A stretch of DNA of 64,000 nucleotides from Centropus unirufus (lineage: Eukaryota; Chordata; Aves; Cuculiformes; Centropidae), in assembly GCA_013397695.1 (NCBI GenBank), contig VYZI01000003.1, positions 5,019,321-5,083,320 on the forward strand, written 5' to 3'. Below, piece after piece: positions 14,827 through 29,714 of this stretch; position 1 is the first letter of the stretch, and each line of letters begins with the position of its first letter. The position numbers and the translations under genes were made by a program. Under the pieces are notes generated by a model. It saw only the letters and a list, made by a program, of their open reading frames with translations, did no database searches and was not told where the DNA came from.

Positions 14827-17800
14827 CTGGGACAGAAATGGAGGGGAGAATATCTGCAAAAGCATATTAAAAACATGTTCATTAACATTAACATTTCAGG
14901 CTAAACTATTTATTTCTTTTCATATAAAACACTATTAGCTCAAGATCTAGCTGTATGGCTGAGCATAACTGTCTTCAAACCAGTGCCTTCCTGAGCATCA
15001 TCAGTCTCATTTTCAAATGATGGCAGATACCACTTGTAACAGATATGAAGATGCAGGCCTGTGCTAATGGCTAAAGATACTTTTTGGTTGTATTTCAGTT
15101 TCTGTAGAAATAAACAGAAACTATATTCCATTTTTTTAAAGTAAAACTATAAACTAATCTGGACTCATATATTAACAAAGAACCTTGTCTAATAATTTCA
15201 GCCTCAAGCACTGCATTTCTAGTGAGCTAAACAGGTTTGTTTATGAGCAATTTGGCCAGAAAAGCAGAATTTTACTGCAAAAGTGACTATATTGTGATTC
15301 TGAAAATCTCCTAAACTCCTAAAGATATAAATATAAGTAAGCATTTCTTATTAGTTTTGTTTGAATACTTATAAGGGAAGATTAAATTTTTAGTATAGCT
15401 TTACAGAATATTCCCAAGGGATAAAGAATGAAAAAACTCCACTGAGCTGAGTCTCAAGAAGAGATGCATATGCACTTCTTAAAAACAGTCCTACACATTC
15501 TGAAATTATTTTTTATTATTTCAGAAAGTTAAGAAAGCAGAACACTCCAAGAAAATAGATAATCAGACTTGGGGGAACACTGGGAAAGAAAGGAAGGCGA
15601 ATCCTCACATGAGATTCAGTGAGAATAGTCAGTATGATTTCATGTTATTTCTTTTCTCAAAACTTTTAACAAAAAATAAAATCTGAATTTTGCAGTGCTC
15701 AAGCATTTGTGTAGAAGTATCACATTTCCTCACTATAACAATGATCATGTCTTCTGACTGTGTTATTTACCAAACATATATTAAAGCTTAATGCATATGA
15801 TGATTAAACAGGCACTCATTTATTTATAGTGTCTACGTAAGTACTATGGAACACAGCTCAGAATCCAGCTAAAACCTACACAAACTTGGAATGTGGGACT
15901 ATCATGTGCAAACCTTGGCTTAGGTGGAAGCAAGACACCACCTTATATCACCTACTATTTCACAATTATACATTCAAACTCTTCCAACTTTCTGATGATT
16001 TTCCATGTTTGTTCCACTGTTCTTAAACAACAAAATCACATTTGAGTATGGCTTAATTTTTATGTTTAGGAAAATCTTTCACAATAGAACTAAAATTTCA
16101 TTCAGCTCACCATCAGTATTACTATCTATCTAGCCTTTTGGGGTTTTTTTTAATAGACCATGGCACACATTTTCATAGGAAAATGAAATTTGATTTTGCT
16201 TAGATTACAAAAGGAGCAGCAGAGTTATGAATTGTTTGGTTCGTTTTCCTTGTGAAGATTCATCACTAGAAAAGGCCAGATGTCAGACTCAGTTTCTGGA
16301 GCTCATCATAAATTCCTAGTAACAGAATGGTTCTGGGCAAAAGGTGAATATATACTATGATGAATATATACAATGGCATGGGATAAAATGTCATAAATCT
16401 TATTTCTAGAATTTCTTCACATGTAAAAACACAAAAAAAACAGAACATTATAGGGATCTAAAAATGGAACCTTTACTGCTAGAAATAATCCTTATCAAGC
16501 CCAAAGTACTCTTGACAAGCAGTAGAGACAAAAACCTCTGCAGAATGTATGACATGCCCAACAAAGCTATAGAACAGTCATATCGGTGTCTAACAACACG
16601 GTATGAGTGTTCTGCAAACAAACACCATATGGAAGAGCAGAAATCTGTATTTAACCTAAAGCTCTCTAATTACCTCGGTTTTAGATGAAAAGATCCTTCC
16701 ATCATCACAGAAATGATTCTTCTGTTGCCGAGCTTCACAAATCTATCCCTAGGCTCCCTTTACTGCCAGTGGGAAGAGGCAATTCATAACCTAAATATTC
16801 TCTGTCATCTCCTGGAACCATGCTCTCTCTCTTGATTATTCATGTGCTTTGGCACAAGGTGGCTGGAAATAAGGATATAATGTCTAACGTAGAGGAGACA
16901 TGTTAGATTCTTCCATTAGGCATTAGATACTTTGATGTTAAGCAATCAGGCACACTACCTGCTAACTAACATTTTGGAAAAATTAGGTAAAATTAATCCA
17001 GTACCCACTCAGCCTTTTTTAACCTTCAAATTAGGCATAGAAACTTTTTTTTTTCTTTTTTTTTTTTTAAGTAAGAAAAAGGGTTCTTTTATCAAACTGG
17101 ATTGCAGAATACACAAGAGCACAGCAGAAAGCACACAGCATGTGGGTTGCTTAGGTACTGACATATTACAAAAGAGACTCTCAGTAAGTTTTATTATCAT
17201 AAAGAAAACGTCTCCAAATAACTGTCAAGAGTGGGAAGCCTAATCCACAATGACTTTAGTCATACTTTCAAATTAAAGGTAGGATGCTACTCAGAAAACA
17301 GTGAAAAGAATCACTCCTCTGGTATGTTTGCAGCCTTGGACAAAAAAACAACACATCTTTTCCATTTGCAGGACAGGCTGACATGCCCTTAGTGATTAGC
17401 AATTTTTCTTAATTCTTCACAGTAAGAAGGCTAACTACTTGTAAAAAAAATAATAATAAAAAATAGAATCTGGGCTAAGATCCTTACATTTATAGCAGTG
17501 GTAGAAAAACAATCCTTCCTAATAGTCACTCTCTTAATCAACTAAATTAGAGGCAAATATGTTACAGTGGCAGTTTGTCATAAGCCTCTTGCTACTGAAG
17601 ATGCCACACCAGGAAGGTTAATTATCCCAACAAGTTAGACAGACTGGATTCCCTTTTCCATTGGTGACTTTTATATGGCTGAAGCATGTTCTTTAAAGCT
17701 ACTGCACTGTGACCTTTTACTTTCAGCAGCTGTCTGCAAAAGAGCCTGAGACAAACAGTTCAGAACCAGGGCATGACATGGAAATAAGACTTCACAGCCT

Positions 17801-20540
17801 TGGGCTAACGAGGCTCAGCACAGGATAAACATTTTTTTGTCTATCTTTCAGGGTTTATCTCTTTTATGACTCATGTTGAGTAATTGTTTCCACATCCCTT
17901 TCTGTCGTAAAGGACAAGTAACATGCTCGTTCAAGACAAGAGCTTTACATGGAATTTTGGAAGAACAGGACACAATCTAGGGCTCTTTCTGCTGTGCCTT
18001 TGGTTGAATTGGCTTTGTTCTTCTCCCTTTCACCCTGCCCCTCCTGTTTTAGCCAACAGTCTAACTGGTAGTTGACTGCAGAGAGAACAGTCTGTGAGAG
18101 GACTTTGAAATGTGCAGTATGGCTGCTGGCGGTGATAAATGAGTGTTATAATTGATACATCTCATTCCAGTGTATATAAGCAAAATCATGTGCTGATAAG
18201 ATAACATATAAAGAAAATGGCTGAATGTAATCTTATTCTTCATTCAGCAGATAGCAATCTCATTTTACTTTTGTTATTTAACATGAAACATAACCCTAGC
18301 TTGAGAAAAGAATTTAAAATCTTCCCTTCAGAAGTTCTACCAAGAACAAGAGCATTACACTTACATCATATGAAAAAAGGAACAGTTCAAAAAGCCAAGG
18401 TACCAATAGATCTTAAATGGTTTACTGTTTTATTATGTATTTCTATTATGTACCTTGATTAAATCTTATCTCTTGATTCTACTATCATAATATGCCAGTT
18501 AAAGAAACAAACAATCTCCACCCCCAAATGATGGGGAGGGGGAACACAAAGCCACAAGAAAAGCCTACCAGCAGCAAACCACTCGTACTGGAACTACAAG
18601 TTCTTCTGGTTCCTTAGCCAATACTAAGCTCAGCAGCAAAGGAAGATTTGATGATATGCAACAATCCTTCTTGTCAGCATGTGAAAGTCAATCACATACC
18701 ATTTACTGGAGACAGGCAAAAGAAAATCTGGCTCAGGGTAAAGCGGGGCGCTCCAAGTGCATTCCAGGAGGCGCTCGTGAAGCTGATGCCACAGGGCACC
18801 TGCAACTTTGCCACAGGATCAGCTCAGCCTACACTTGAAACACAATGTCCCCTCCCACCTCCTGACGTCTCAAACTCTTCTGCTTCCTTACTCAACCACA
18901 TCCCCCATCAGATTAGATGTCCAAATTCGCTATCAGATGTAGCACCGCACAAACTCAATTAACTAGCAATATCCAGTTTCATCCCCTCAAAGAGAGTGTG
19001 AATTAGTGTGAATCTAAAATTCATGAAAGAAATGGGGGGAAAGGGCGAGAATAATTATTTCTATAAATCTTTAATAGAATAACATTCACTGTATTTAGGG
19101 ATGAGGAGATACACTGACCTTTCAGTGAAAAACAATCAAAGAAAGAAAGAAGCCTCCAAAAGAAGCCTGACAGCTGTTCTGCAATGCGTACTCGACCACA
19201 GTGCTCAGATAGGTAATAGGTAATAATGTTTGCATGCTATTACTAATTAACCTGTATGATATTTCACATAACATTTGCTCAGCTGAGGTGATTTTGGAGC
19301 AAATAATGAAGAAAATGAGCAAAGCTAAAGAAATAGAGGAGTAGGTTAGAAGTCTTACTCCACATAAAATTGCTTTTCTGTATCTGTTTTTTTTTTATCT
19401 TTTTCCCCCATTTATTTTTTTTCCACCTTTTCTATGTTATAGAATTGCCAGCATATGTCGTTTAGTCAATAATTATTTTTTCTAAGTAAATCCAACAGGT
19501 TTTGGTTACTGTGTTATCCATGCCTAAATTGATGCAATGCAGATGTAACAGTCAGTCACTTTTATATCTAATTCATTAACAATAAGCTCTTCAGTGTCAA
19601 AGTAAAGAAATCCTCCCGCACATAACTACCTAATAAAATATCAAGGAATTTCAGAGCTTTCATACGAACATGGAAATATTATCAGATGTGTTAGGCATGA
19701 CTTTTTCTCTTGCTACAATTCTTTTATCTAGGAGCACAGGAGGACGAGGCAGCATCAGTTTAATGAAAGACAGGAAGAAACTATTCTATATCAAAGAGTA
19801 GTAAGAGGAAAACAAACAAAGTAAGTACATATGGAAACCAAGAGCAGTCATGATAATTTTTTCTGCTCACAATAGCCAGAAGTACCCTACTTTCTTACAT
19901 TCCTAAAGAAGCCTAAGAACAAAAACAAAGACCTAGAGAACTGCCTTAATGAAGAAGCTGTTCTTTTCTCTTGTTTTACAGCTATTTTTTTTCACCTTTC
20001 AATAATTACATAATGCGAGACCACCATACTTATACTGCAACTAATCCTCTAGGATGAGACTATTTAAATCTGCTCGGACTTCTACTCTTTTTACAGCTGA
20101 TCTAGTCAAATTATATAAAGAGAAAACCTGACATGATGTAAAAAAATGAAGTTGAGTATCACCATCCTTTAGCACCTTATAAAAAGTGCCCTTTTCCTTT
20201 TGCTAATACACATAAAATAAGAATATAAATAAAATGAGGTGGTTCTGTTCCCAGAATGACATGTACCTCTTATTGGCTATAGAGTTATCAAATGAACGGA
20301 GAAGTGATGGGTTTGGCGGCTGAAATGGGAAAAAACAACTAAAAGTTTAAGTTCATCAGAAATTTCAGAGACTATCTAAAAGGAAGCACTACAAATATTA
20401 TAATAATTTTTCAGAAATATGTCACCTTCAGTAAATCCACATTGTTAAGAGTCACACATTTCAGTAAAAACAAAAAATAATGAAAAAAAAATTGGAAGTT
20501 TCATTCCAGGGATGCATTTATGCCTTCAGAAGTAGACTTA

Positions 20541-20645
20541 ATGCATAGATGTGGCACGTAGGGACATGGCTGAGTGAAGGACTTGCCAGTGCTGGCTTAA
20601 AACTTGGACTCCATGATCTCAAAGGTCTTTTCCAACCTAAAAAAT
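20541..20645 (+). mobile_element. CR1 LINE 3'-end fragment (avian type)
   Basis: The segment contains, in order, agatgtggcac, agggacatggc, a diverged 'ggacttgccagtgctggc' and the diagnostic CR1 3' tail 'atgatctcaaaggtctttt' then ccaacct. This is the usual order at the 3' end of bird CR1 elements. It is heavily 5'-truncated, as most CR1 copies are, and the usual ATTCTATG-type tail repeats have decayed. It is the best single clue that this is a bird. Confidence 0.85.
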
Positions 20646-23600
20646 TGAATCTGTCCCTAAACACAGAACGCATCCCCGAGAAAGACAGAATAATCGCCTT
20701 TAAGAAATAATGTGCATTCAAAGAAGGAGGAAACAGAGCACCTAAGGTGAAGGCAAGTGCTCAGAGAGGCAATAAGGTGACAGACTGCAACATCTATCTT
20801 CACCTTGAGGAACATGTAAAGAGAAATTAAGAGTGTGTACACTCAGTATGTTTTTGGAGTTGATCCCTCTACAAATGTCATGCTCAATTGCAGTAGGTAT
20901 TTATATACATTAGCAGTGAGGCACTGCAGTGAGCAAGCACCATGCAGGTTATTAGGCCTGTATTGTGTTATCTATTTTCGTTACCAGATACAGCTTTATA
21001 AATTGTGAATACTGTCTGTGACAAACTAGTTGGATAGACGTGCACAGAGCCCAATTTAAGGAGAGTCTCACAAACTGCAAATAAGAATGTTCTGCTCATT
21101 TAAAGAGGAGGCTGGAAGGTTCATTAAAAAAATGCAACAGGGTTATCAAGATTAGTAGATTCCTCTGTTTAAGAATACAAGGGACTGAATCAGCCATCCT
21201 TACGTCCTACAATTTCCTTTTGCTTGTGAATAATGAAGTTTGACAAAATGATAAAAACTACAGGGTGCTTCAGAAAACAGTTTTCTTATCAAGTTCAATC
21301 TCTCCTGTTTAACTAGAAGAATGGAGTTGGGAGGGGAAGAAAAGAAAAGCGGCAGTGTAATATACTTGTAAACTATGTAATTGTAACAATTTTGATGGGT
21401 TCCTTCACCCTGTCAAGACAGTTGGATGAAAAGTCCTGCTGGAAATGTGTAATAATTTTCATTTTACTATCCACAGCTAGTAACACACAAAAATACATCA
21501 TAACAGTAAGGATGTCTTTCGAGATTAGGGAATCTGTTAAACAGAAGTGGGGGGGCAGGTGAACCCTCAGCATTGAAACACTGCATTGAAACCCCAGTAT
21601 TAAATGCTTAAGAATAGTTAGTTAACATGGCTATGAAATGGAACAAATCCAAAGCAATTGTAAAAACACATGAGAAGAGGCATCCTTACAAGCACATGTA
21701 TGAGCACCTTTTTTAAGCAGCTAAGCTATTAAGTGCTAAATGCATTAACCACTGCCACTAATTTCCAGCTGCCCACTATTACTTCTTAATCCAAATAACA
21801 GCAATAAGCATCAAAATATATCATTCTTGGGCCAGTGACTTTCATTTATACATATTTGTTTACACTAATAAGTAATTTGTAATAATTTTTATCTACATTA
21901 CATAATTTTTAATCTTGGTGAGAAAAGATTTTTAAACCTAATTATTGTAGTTGCTCAGCATGCTTGATGAAAATGGGTATATTGTCTTCTTTCTTCCTCT
22001 CCCCATGTTTAGCTGATGCTGAATCTCTGAGAAATACATCTGGTTTCTTCTTGTGCTAATAGAATTGCAAGGGTCTTTGTATTACTCACAACATCAAAAA
22101 CAAAGAATTTTCTGGAGTCCTTAAATAGTGATTAAAAAAAGGGATCTGCCAGATTAGTTTTGCAGAAATAATACCTCAGTTTGATTCTCAGTGGTGTGGA
22201 TAACTTGCAGAGCATATCCTTAATTTCAGTTTTGTCAGTCTCTGAAGCCTGAGCCACACTATATAGCATTTGTCAGGGGCAAAGAAATCCAGATATTCCA
22301 AACTGGTAAAAACACTGATTTAAAAAACTTGAACACTGGTTTGATCTATCTGGCTCAAAAAATTAATTCAAACCAAGTTTGTGAAGTCCCTTGATTTCTG
22401 TAGATTGTGAAAAAATCAATAATTGTGCCTTGCAGATTTACTCTCATGATTGTTCTTTTAACATCAGTAAACTCAATACATATTTAGAGGTTGCTCAAAG
22501 TCAAGGTCTTTAAGAGTGCTAATATTGTGCACTCTGAAAACATACTTAAACCTAAGTTTTGAGGTGACAGACAGGGTAGGGAAAGCAAGAATGTCATCAA
22601 TTGAAATAGATAGTGGATGTGCACAGCCCAGTCATTGTAAAGAGCACCATGCTTTCCTCTTCCCTACCTACTGCTCAGTATCATTGAATTGAACTTCTGA
22701 TAGACAGCCAATATCATAGCTGCACAGCTCATACTTTCATACTTAATACTTGCACTCATTCATGAAAGAGGAAGCACTAGTGTGCCAGAGAGAATCTACT
22801 GGAGTTGTCTCTCCTCTGTTTATCTTAGTAGTCTGTTGGCTTGTTTTAAATCAAAGAATGAATGTTTGGGCGAGTGAAATTCAGTGGATGAGTTTAAAAG
22901 TCTGGGTGATTTCAGGGTGCTTACTGAAAATTGAAAGATCTAGCTAGGAAGGCCCATCAAGAAGCTCTAGCTAGTTCAGACCATGCAGATGAAACAGTGA
23001 AAAGAATCTGTTTTCTGACCAGTATGGAACAAAAAAAAAAGAAAATCAAAGACAAAAATAAATCCTTCTGTTCCTACAAAAACCTACCCAAAAGACTTTG
23101 CTGACGTACTCATAAGAAGACAAGAGAGCTTTTTCTTTGCAGACTCTGTAAACCACAATGGAACATAAAAGAAAGTCATCTCTAATATATTCCCTAAAGC
23201 TCACCACCAGACCCAACATTAAGGCACAAATAAGTGACCAACCTAATGATTTTGCACCGTAGCAGCATAACATCTACAGGATGTTGACAATATTGCACTA
23301 TTTATCTTTAGTCACATCACTGAGTTATGATTTAGGCTCAGAATAGAAAACATCACAGACAGAGAACAAGGTTCGGCTGAGGTTTTAAATGCCATGACGA
23401 ATTCCATGGTCTGTGGCATTGCTTTACTATCCAGCTCCATCCTCATCTGGGACATCATAAATATCACAGTTAAAGAACATGGCTTAAAAATTCTGTACTA
23501 ACATTAGGCAGCACTGGAATTAACCACACTCCTAATTTTAGCCTATGTTTTTCAGCTTTCTGTTGAGCTGCGTCTTACGTCAAAGGAATTCCCATCTAAC

Positions 23601-25566
23601 GTGGAGTAAAGCAACCACAGATCAGGGTGGCAAACCAGAACCTTCTATCCCAACCATATTATCCCTGTGACAACACTCAACTGAATCCCAATTCTACCCA
23701 GTACTGAAAACTACCAGCAGCAATGCCATGACTTGACTACTGTCAGTAGCTAAACTCTCGTCACACCAGTCACTGGACTAAACTAATAGCTCTTGTTTGG
23801 ACAGCTGATGTGTTGGACTTCAACAGTCATGGCTGGCTTCTTAACACTTGTGAAACCTCAAGCTGGTAACAGGAAAGAGTACAAGAGTGATGAATAAGTT
23901 TAATTTGCAGATGAGCTTGCCTCATTTTTCTTCTTTCTTAATAAAGCAGAGCCTTTTGTAAATTAGCATGCCTTATCATATATATTTTATGCACTTCAAA
24001 TTCCTATTTATTGCAGGTGCTTTATAGTGAAGGTACTTCCAGACTTATCCAGCAACTTCATTTCAAGACTACAAAATTAAGTGGAATAATTTTATTGCTT
24101 CAACATAGTGGGGGGAAAGACTGAAAAATCTGAAATTGCTGTAAATAATTTGGTTGGCAGGTTTGACTCTGTTGAAAAATCTGATGTGAAAATGTTTCAA
24201 ACCACTGCACCTATGAGAGAGATTTTGGTATGTCTATTGTTATAAGGACGTTTATTGTTATGATGACGTTTAAGACCACAGACTCACAACATCTATAAGA
24301 TCTATAAGAGACAAGTGAACTGATACCTACAGCAGCTGTAATCTGCTAAAAGACAGGAAAGAATAGGACCCAGAAGATCGACCCAAGAAGCCCTTGTCTA
24401 GCACTTAACAATGTTCACTTAAACTGGATAACAGTGCTAATAGTCACAACTACAGCAGGGATTACCAGCTTATTCCAAGCAGATTTCCAAAACGTATGCT
24501 TATGTCCACACTGGCACTTTTCACCCAGGAAAAAAATGCTCGTAGTTTTGGAAAAGTAGTCAAGTTGGGCATCAAATACTACATTACTTATCTGATCAGT
24601 GAGTAAATAAGGCAATTTACATCCGTATTTTTGCTGCTGTGATCAGCAAAAAGCTTTCAATTATCTGACCTGTTGCAAACAAGTTTGCAGTGTCTATTTA
24701 TTTTTCCTCAGAACCATCATAGTTTTAATTAAAATTTAAGCTATTGTTCCAAGAACTCTGACTTGGAGTAGTAACTAGCCAAGCAGAAGCTGTGGATGTG
24801 TGGTACATGGCAAGTGAGGAAAATTGGAGGTTGGGAGGGGGAAAAGAAAAGAGGTTGCTAGGTAGTAATGCTTTTTTGTATTATTAAGAACTAATTAGAC
24901 AATTTTAAAAGATGGGGAAGTGAAAAGAAGTTGCAATTGGGGGAGAGGGGAAAAAGCAACAATGAAAGCCCCTTCCCTGCACAGAAATACAACAATGAAA
25001 ACAAACGGGCCTTTGGAAAGGAAGTAAAAGTAATCTAGGCAGAAAGAGCTATATAAAAGACAAATATACTAATGTCAGATAATAGAATGACAATTAGCCA
25101 TCAGTTTAAAGACAAAAGTCTCACATCAAAAGGAAGAGGATTTAAAAAACATGTATTACCTTGCTTCCTATCACTCCCGAAACCAGAGCATTGACCCTGC
25201 ATAAGATCCTGATGGCTGGATACTGTTCAGTGGGGCTGAGCTGTACAACTTAAGGGTAAGTGAAGTTGGGGTTCCAGCTAATAAATCATGCAAGCGACAG
25301 AAATTGTGTTATACTCAGCAGCTAGCTTAGACCCATGAGGAATTTGGAGTAAATATGATCAAGACAACTGTGTTCCTCGTGGGAGGAGGTTAATGATACA
25401 ACCCTGTAACTGTATCTCACGTTCAATTCTATTTCCCATTTTAGAAATACCACGCAGTTCAGGACCACCAAGTTGCTAAAAAAGAAGTCTGAAGTAAAAT
25501 TTAACTTTAACATTTTCTGGTATTGACTGCCAAATAATAATGCTCAAACGCTCCCTAACTATAAGG

Positions 25567-25599
25567 ATATATGTGTGTGTGTATATATATATTTTTTTT
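25567..25599. repeat. (TG)n/(TA)n microsatellite followed by T run
   Basis: Short compound repeat: atatgtgtgtgtgtatatat, then a T run. Confidence 0.85.
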
Positions 25600-27284
25600 A
25601 ATGATGATTATGCCGATAACCATTATGAAAAATTATAACTCAAAAGCCTGGAGCAACACACTAGATTTCAAGATTATTTCATGCTTAGAAGTTGTTTAGC
25701 AAAATGCAAAGTGGTCTTGAAAGCATTGTAACCAAATTTTTGCTGGAATTCACTAAGATAAGCACTTTATTTTTTAATTTATAATTAAAGCACAGAAAGA
25801 AAAGTGAAAATATGCATAAAGTCAGTCCTCATGGATCAAGAGGAGCTCACATTAGCTTCTTCAGGAATGTAAAGCACCTGACAAACTGTGCTCTGATTTT
25901 GTATTTTACTCACTGGCTCAAATTCAGATCATAGCTCAATGTCAAGCCCAATGTCTCAAGGCTCCTGCAGGTAATTAGCCATAAGGAAATCATGGTCTTC
26001 AAAGTCTGTTTATTATTATTTTATTCCAACTAAACATAATACTTGGTGGAAACAGAGGACTCCCCCTCTTCCTTCCAGCACTTTTTCCTCCTTCCTGTCT
26101 CCTTCCCTACAAAACTTTCAAGCCAGAGTCTCTGAAGTCAATGGACCCATTAAATAAATTGCAGCAAGACTCTGCGCAATGTTTTCCTTCTGAAGAATTT
26201 CATTTGCCCTGCCCACTTGGCTGGAGAGGTGACTTTTTGTCCCTCAGTGCAGATTCTACGTTGCTGCTTGGTTTTGTGGAGCTAAGCCCCTGTTCCCTGT
26301 AAGCAACGTTCACCATCACACTCTGATCAACTGCGGGACGTGACAAAATGCATTCCCGCAGCCTCCAGCCCCAAGATCCAAGTGTTTACGCAGACCTCAG
26401 TGGATCTGCTTCCCATGAATGAAAGACTTAATGCAAGAGACAACTAATACGTAATTGCAATCAATGTCAAGGTTGCTAATAGAAACAGAAGACCACAGAT
26501 GTTGAATTCTAAATCTGTTTGGGAGCAGCTCACTTCTGCATGATATGGAAGAACTGCAAAGAGATTTCAACAGGCTTTTCATGTACATGGCCCTGAGGTA
26601 ATAAGATACTGTATTGTTTCCATTTCCAAAGGATGTAACGTTAAAGAAAAAAAATATAAAGAGAAAACGTCAAGAAGGGAGGAGATGTTCCTTATAAAAA
26701 GGGAGGGTTGCATACCTTATCTGCCTTCCTGTGACACCGCTGACATCAACAGTGAAGGCATGACTACCGTGCTAGTGTTTTGGTGTAGGGTTGTTGTTTT
26801 TTTTTTCCTCCATTAGCTTTATAAGATTGGCTAGGATTTACATGAAAGATGGTTGATGACCTAAGGCAAATAGCACGATCAAATAGATTAAATGAAAAGC
26901 AACCAGCCTCAACAAGCAAGGCACAGAAGGCGGATTCTATGAATGACATACTCGCCGCTCTACCTGCAGACGGTAACTCAGCACACTCATCAGTGCCAGA
27001 TATAGACAAATCAGCACCAAAACATCAGGAGTCCAAACACTGGGTATTTTTCCGAATAATTCGGCTCTTAGAAGTGGAGAGTGAGGGTGGTTTTTTTCAT
27101 GGTTCCCCCCACCCCCATCCCCCTTTTTCATATTCAAACTCTTGGGGCAAGGCAATTTGACACTGGTTTCTGTAACAAACCTGGTCAGGCAGGATTTCTC
27201 ACACACCCTGCACAAAAGGCTAACCTCTCACAAAGTACTTCTTGGAGATTTATGTCAAGGTTGAGTGAACTGCAGCTAGGGAAC

Positions 27285-27342
27285 TGAGCTCAGAGCACTA
27301 TGTGAAAGGCTCTGGTGCTAATCACTAAACCAGTGGGTTAGC
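27285..27342 (+). repeat. Possible MIR-like 3'-end scrap
   Basis: The text aaggctctggtgctaatcac followed by taaaccagtgggttagcc resembles the MIR terminal gtgctctaaccactagacca segment. Only about 50 bases can be matched, so this may be chance. Confidence 0.35.
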
Positions 27343-29574
27343 CGGACAGGAATTGGGGAGGAGGGAAACAATCACCAAAAAAAAAATATATTTTTTGTGT
27401 CATTTCCAATATTTAGCTATAATACTAGGGAAAAAAATGAATCAGTTGTACTTGAGAATTTGCTCAAGATATGAAAATATTGACATAACTATATTAAAAA
27501 AAAATCAGCTTCACTATTTAAAAGAGGGTACGGTAGTCATTGTTAGGATTTGTTTCCTTATTTCCATTTTTGCAACTTTTATTTTTAAAGTGATACTTTA
27601 AGGGATGACTACGTGATACTGTAACTCGGACGTTGATCTCAGTTGTTGCTTCTGGATACCTTCCAGAGAGAATCCACTGTTATTTATATACAATCATCAG
27701 AAGTGAGCCCCATTAGACAGGCAACGAGAATAAAGTGATTGACAAGTACTGATAGACCTTGTCCAGGCCACCAGAGCAAGAACTTGTCAGAACAGATTAA
27801 AATGTTCTGTCCATCCAGCACAGGCAAAACACACCCTTGTATCTAAGGTGGATTAATGCATTAAAGGTTTACAGTACATACTGTTTTCTATCCACTGCAT
27901 TTGAAAAATTAGCTAACCTTTTCTATCACTGTATCTATATGGTCTAGGTTGGAAGTGTTTTTTACATTTACACCAGATTATTACACAAACCGGTCTGGCT
28001 GAAATTAATTCTGGGGGAACTCAGCTGTTTCCCATACCTGATCTTCAAGTATCATTTGCCCAAAAGTAAATTCACACCCTTCTGAAAGGCCTTTTCCCTC
28101 ATCTAAATAGGGGAAGACATTTAATAAGATAGGATAAGAAGGAATAATCCAAACACTACGTAGTCTTTTAATCTTATACGCTGCTAGGTCTTACAGTAAA
28201 GCTGTACTGGGATGCACATGTTGCAGTTTTTGCAATCTATACACAGCGCACTTTCCTCCTGAAGGGTCACAGCAGCCAGGCCTTCCTGACCCAGAGAGTC
28301 ATGTTGTTCCCTCTGCAGGTTTACAGAGGGTGGGAAGGTAAATTTTACTTCCTCCACTGTGATACACTGTTGCGCCAAATTTGACCTACTGCTTATTTTG
28401 CTAATGTTTTAACACGTTGTTAAAACTGCCACTATTTCATAAACCAGGGTGTTTCTTGATTACTTAATTGATCCAGTTTTTCAAGCAACTTTATTTCACC
28501 TCATCTGTCCTCACACCACAATAGAGGCAATAAGCAACTGCACAGTGGTTTTCCAGCGTACTGTAAAATTCAGAAAAGCAACTGTCAACTGAGATTAGTC
28601 ACCAATGTATAACATAAAAACAAAACACAACAATAACCTACATATAAATGCATGTATTATTTAAGAAATCAAAATTACCATTTTGTAACTGCTGTTATAA
28701 AGATGGAAATGTTAAGAAAGACTTTCTTCATATGGATGCAAGAATCCCAGCTGCTGAGCATTTACTGTTGTCCTGTAAAATTGGGGTGGATAAATTCCCT
28801 GCTGTAATAAAAATGTCCATAAACCCATAAACAAGAGACACATCATTTCCTTTAAAGTGAAAAAAGGAGACACCACTAGGACGCCTTTCATCCTCAGTGT
28901 GTCTGCAGGGTTTAAGACACACTCTGCTGCCTAAATATAATCAGCACCATTACCACACCAGTACCCTCAACAAGTTTTGAAATTGTATATAACCCTTAAA
29001 ATTATATTTGTGTGTGTGTATAACTGTATTTGTTAGAAGTCTTGCAAAACATAAAAGAATAAAATTGCTAGGGAAAGTATTACAGATTGTTCAGTGGTGA
29101 GGAGTCTAAATCAACATTTACAAAAAGTCTATCATAGACTGAACAATAAAACGATCTTGAAATATCCAAAAAATAATATCTAAGCTTATCTGGAATATTC
29201 AATATGAAGGGACCTTATTGGAGGTGGTGATCATTTTCAATGTGACTAGGTCCTTTTCAGTATTAAGTTTCTGCTTCTTTACTCATTTTGATTCTTTTCT
29301 TTTATGGACTTCTTACCACTTTGAACCCATCGTTTGCTAATGCTTGGTGCAGCATCAAGACAAAACACTTAATTTGTGAATACCTCAACAAAGGTGGTTT
29401 TGTTTGTTTTAGTTTGTCTTTGAATGACTGGTTCTTGAGGGCTGGATAAGCTTAGGAGGTATTTGAATGAAGGCAGTGTAGAAAGCTGTAATGCACTAGT
29501 AAAAAAAGATGATAGAATAAAAGAGTTTGTAATGGACATTATGGGCTGGTTTCTCATTTTTCTTGGATCACCTA

Positions 29575-29714
29575 NNNNNNNNNNNNNNNNNNNNNNNNNN
29601 NNNNNNNNNNNNNNNNNNNNNNNNNNNNNNNNNNNNNNNNNNNNNNNNNNNNNNNNNNNNNNNNNNNNNNNNNNNNNNNNNNNNNNNNNNNNNNNNNNNN
29701 NNNNNNNNNNNNNN
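29575..29714. other. Assembly gap of 140 N
   Basis: An unbroken run of N interrupts the intron. The real content and length are unknown. Open frames read across it are meaningless. Confidence 0.99.

Noticed and set aside
24237..24271. Imperfect repeat attgttataaggacgttt / attgttatgatgacgttt
   Set aside because: This is a short two-copy slippage event with no further structure.
26849..27160. Plus-strand 103-codon frame (MVDDLRQIARSNRLNEK...)
   Set aside because: It has a polar, protein-like composition at the start but no family I recognise, and a low-complexity end over a CCCCCA-rich stretch. No promoter or splice context was seen, and it is antisense to TRPS1. Most likely chance.
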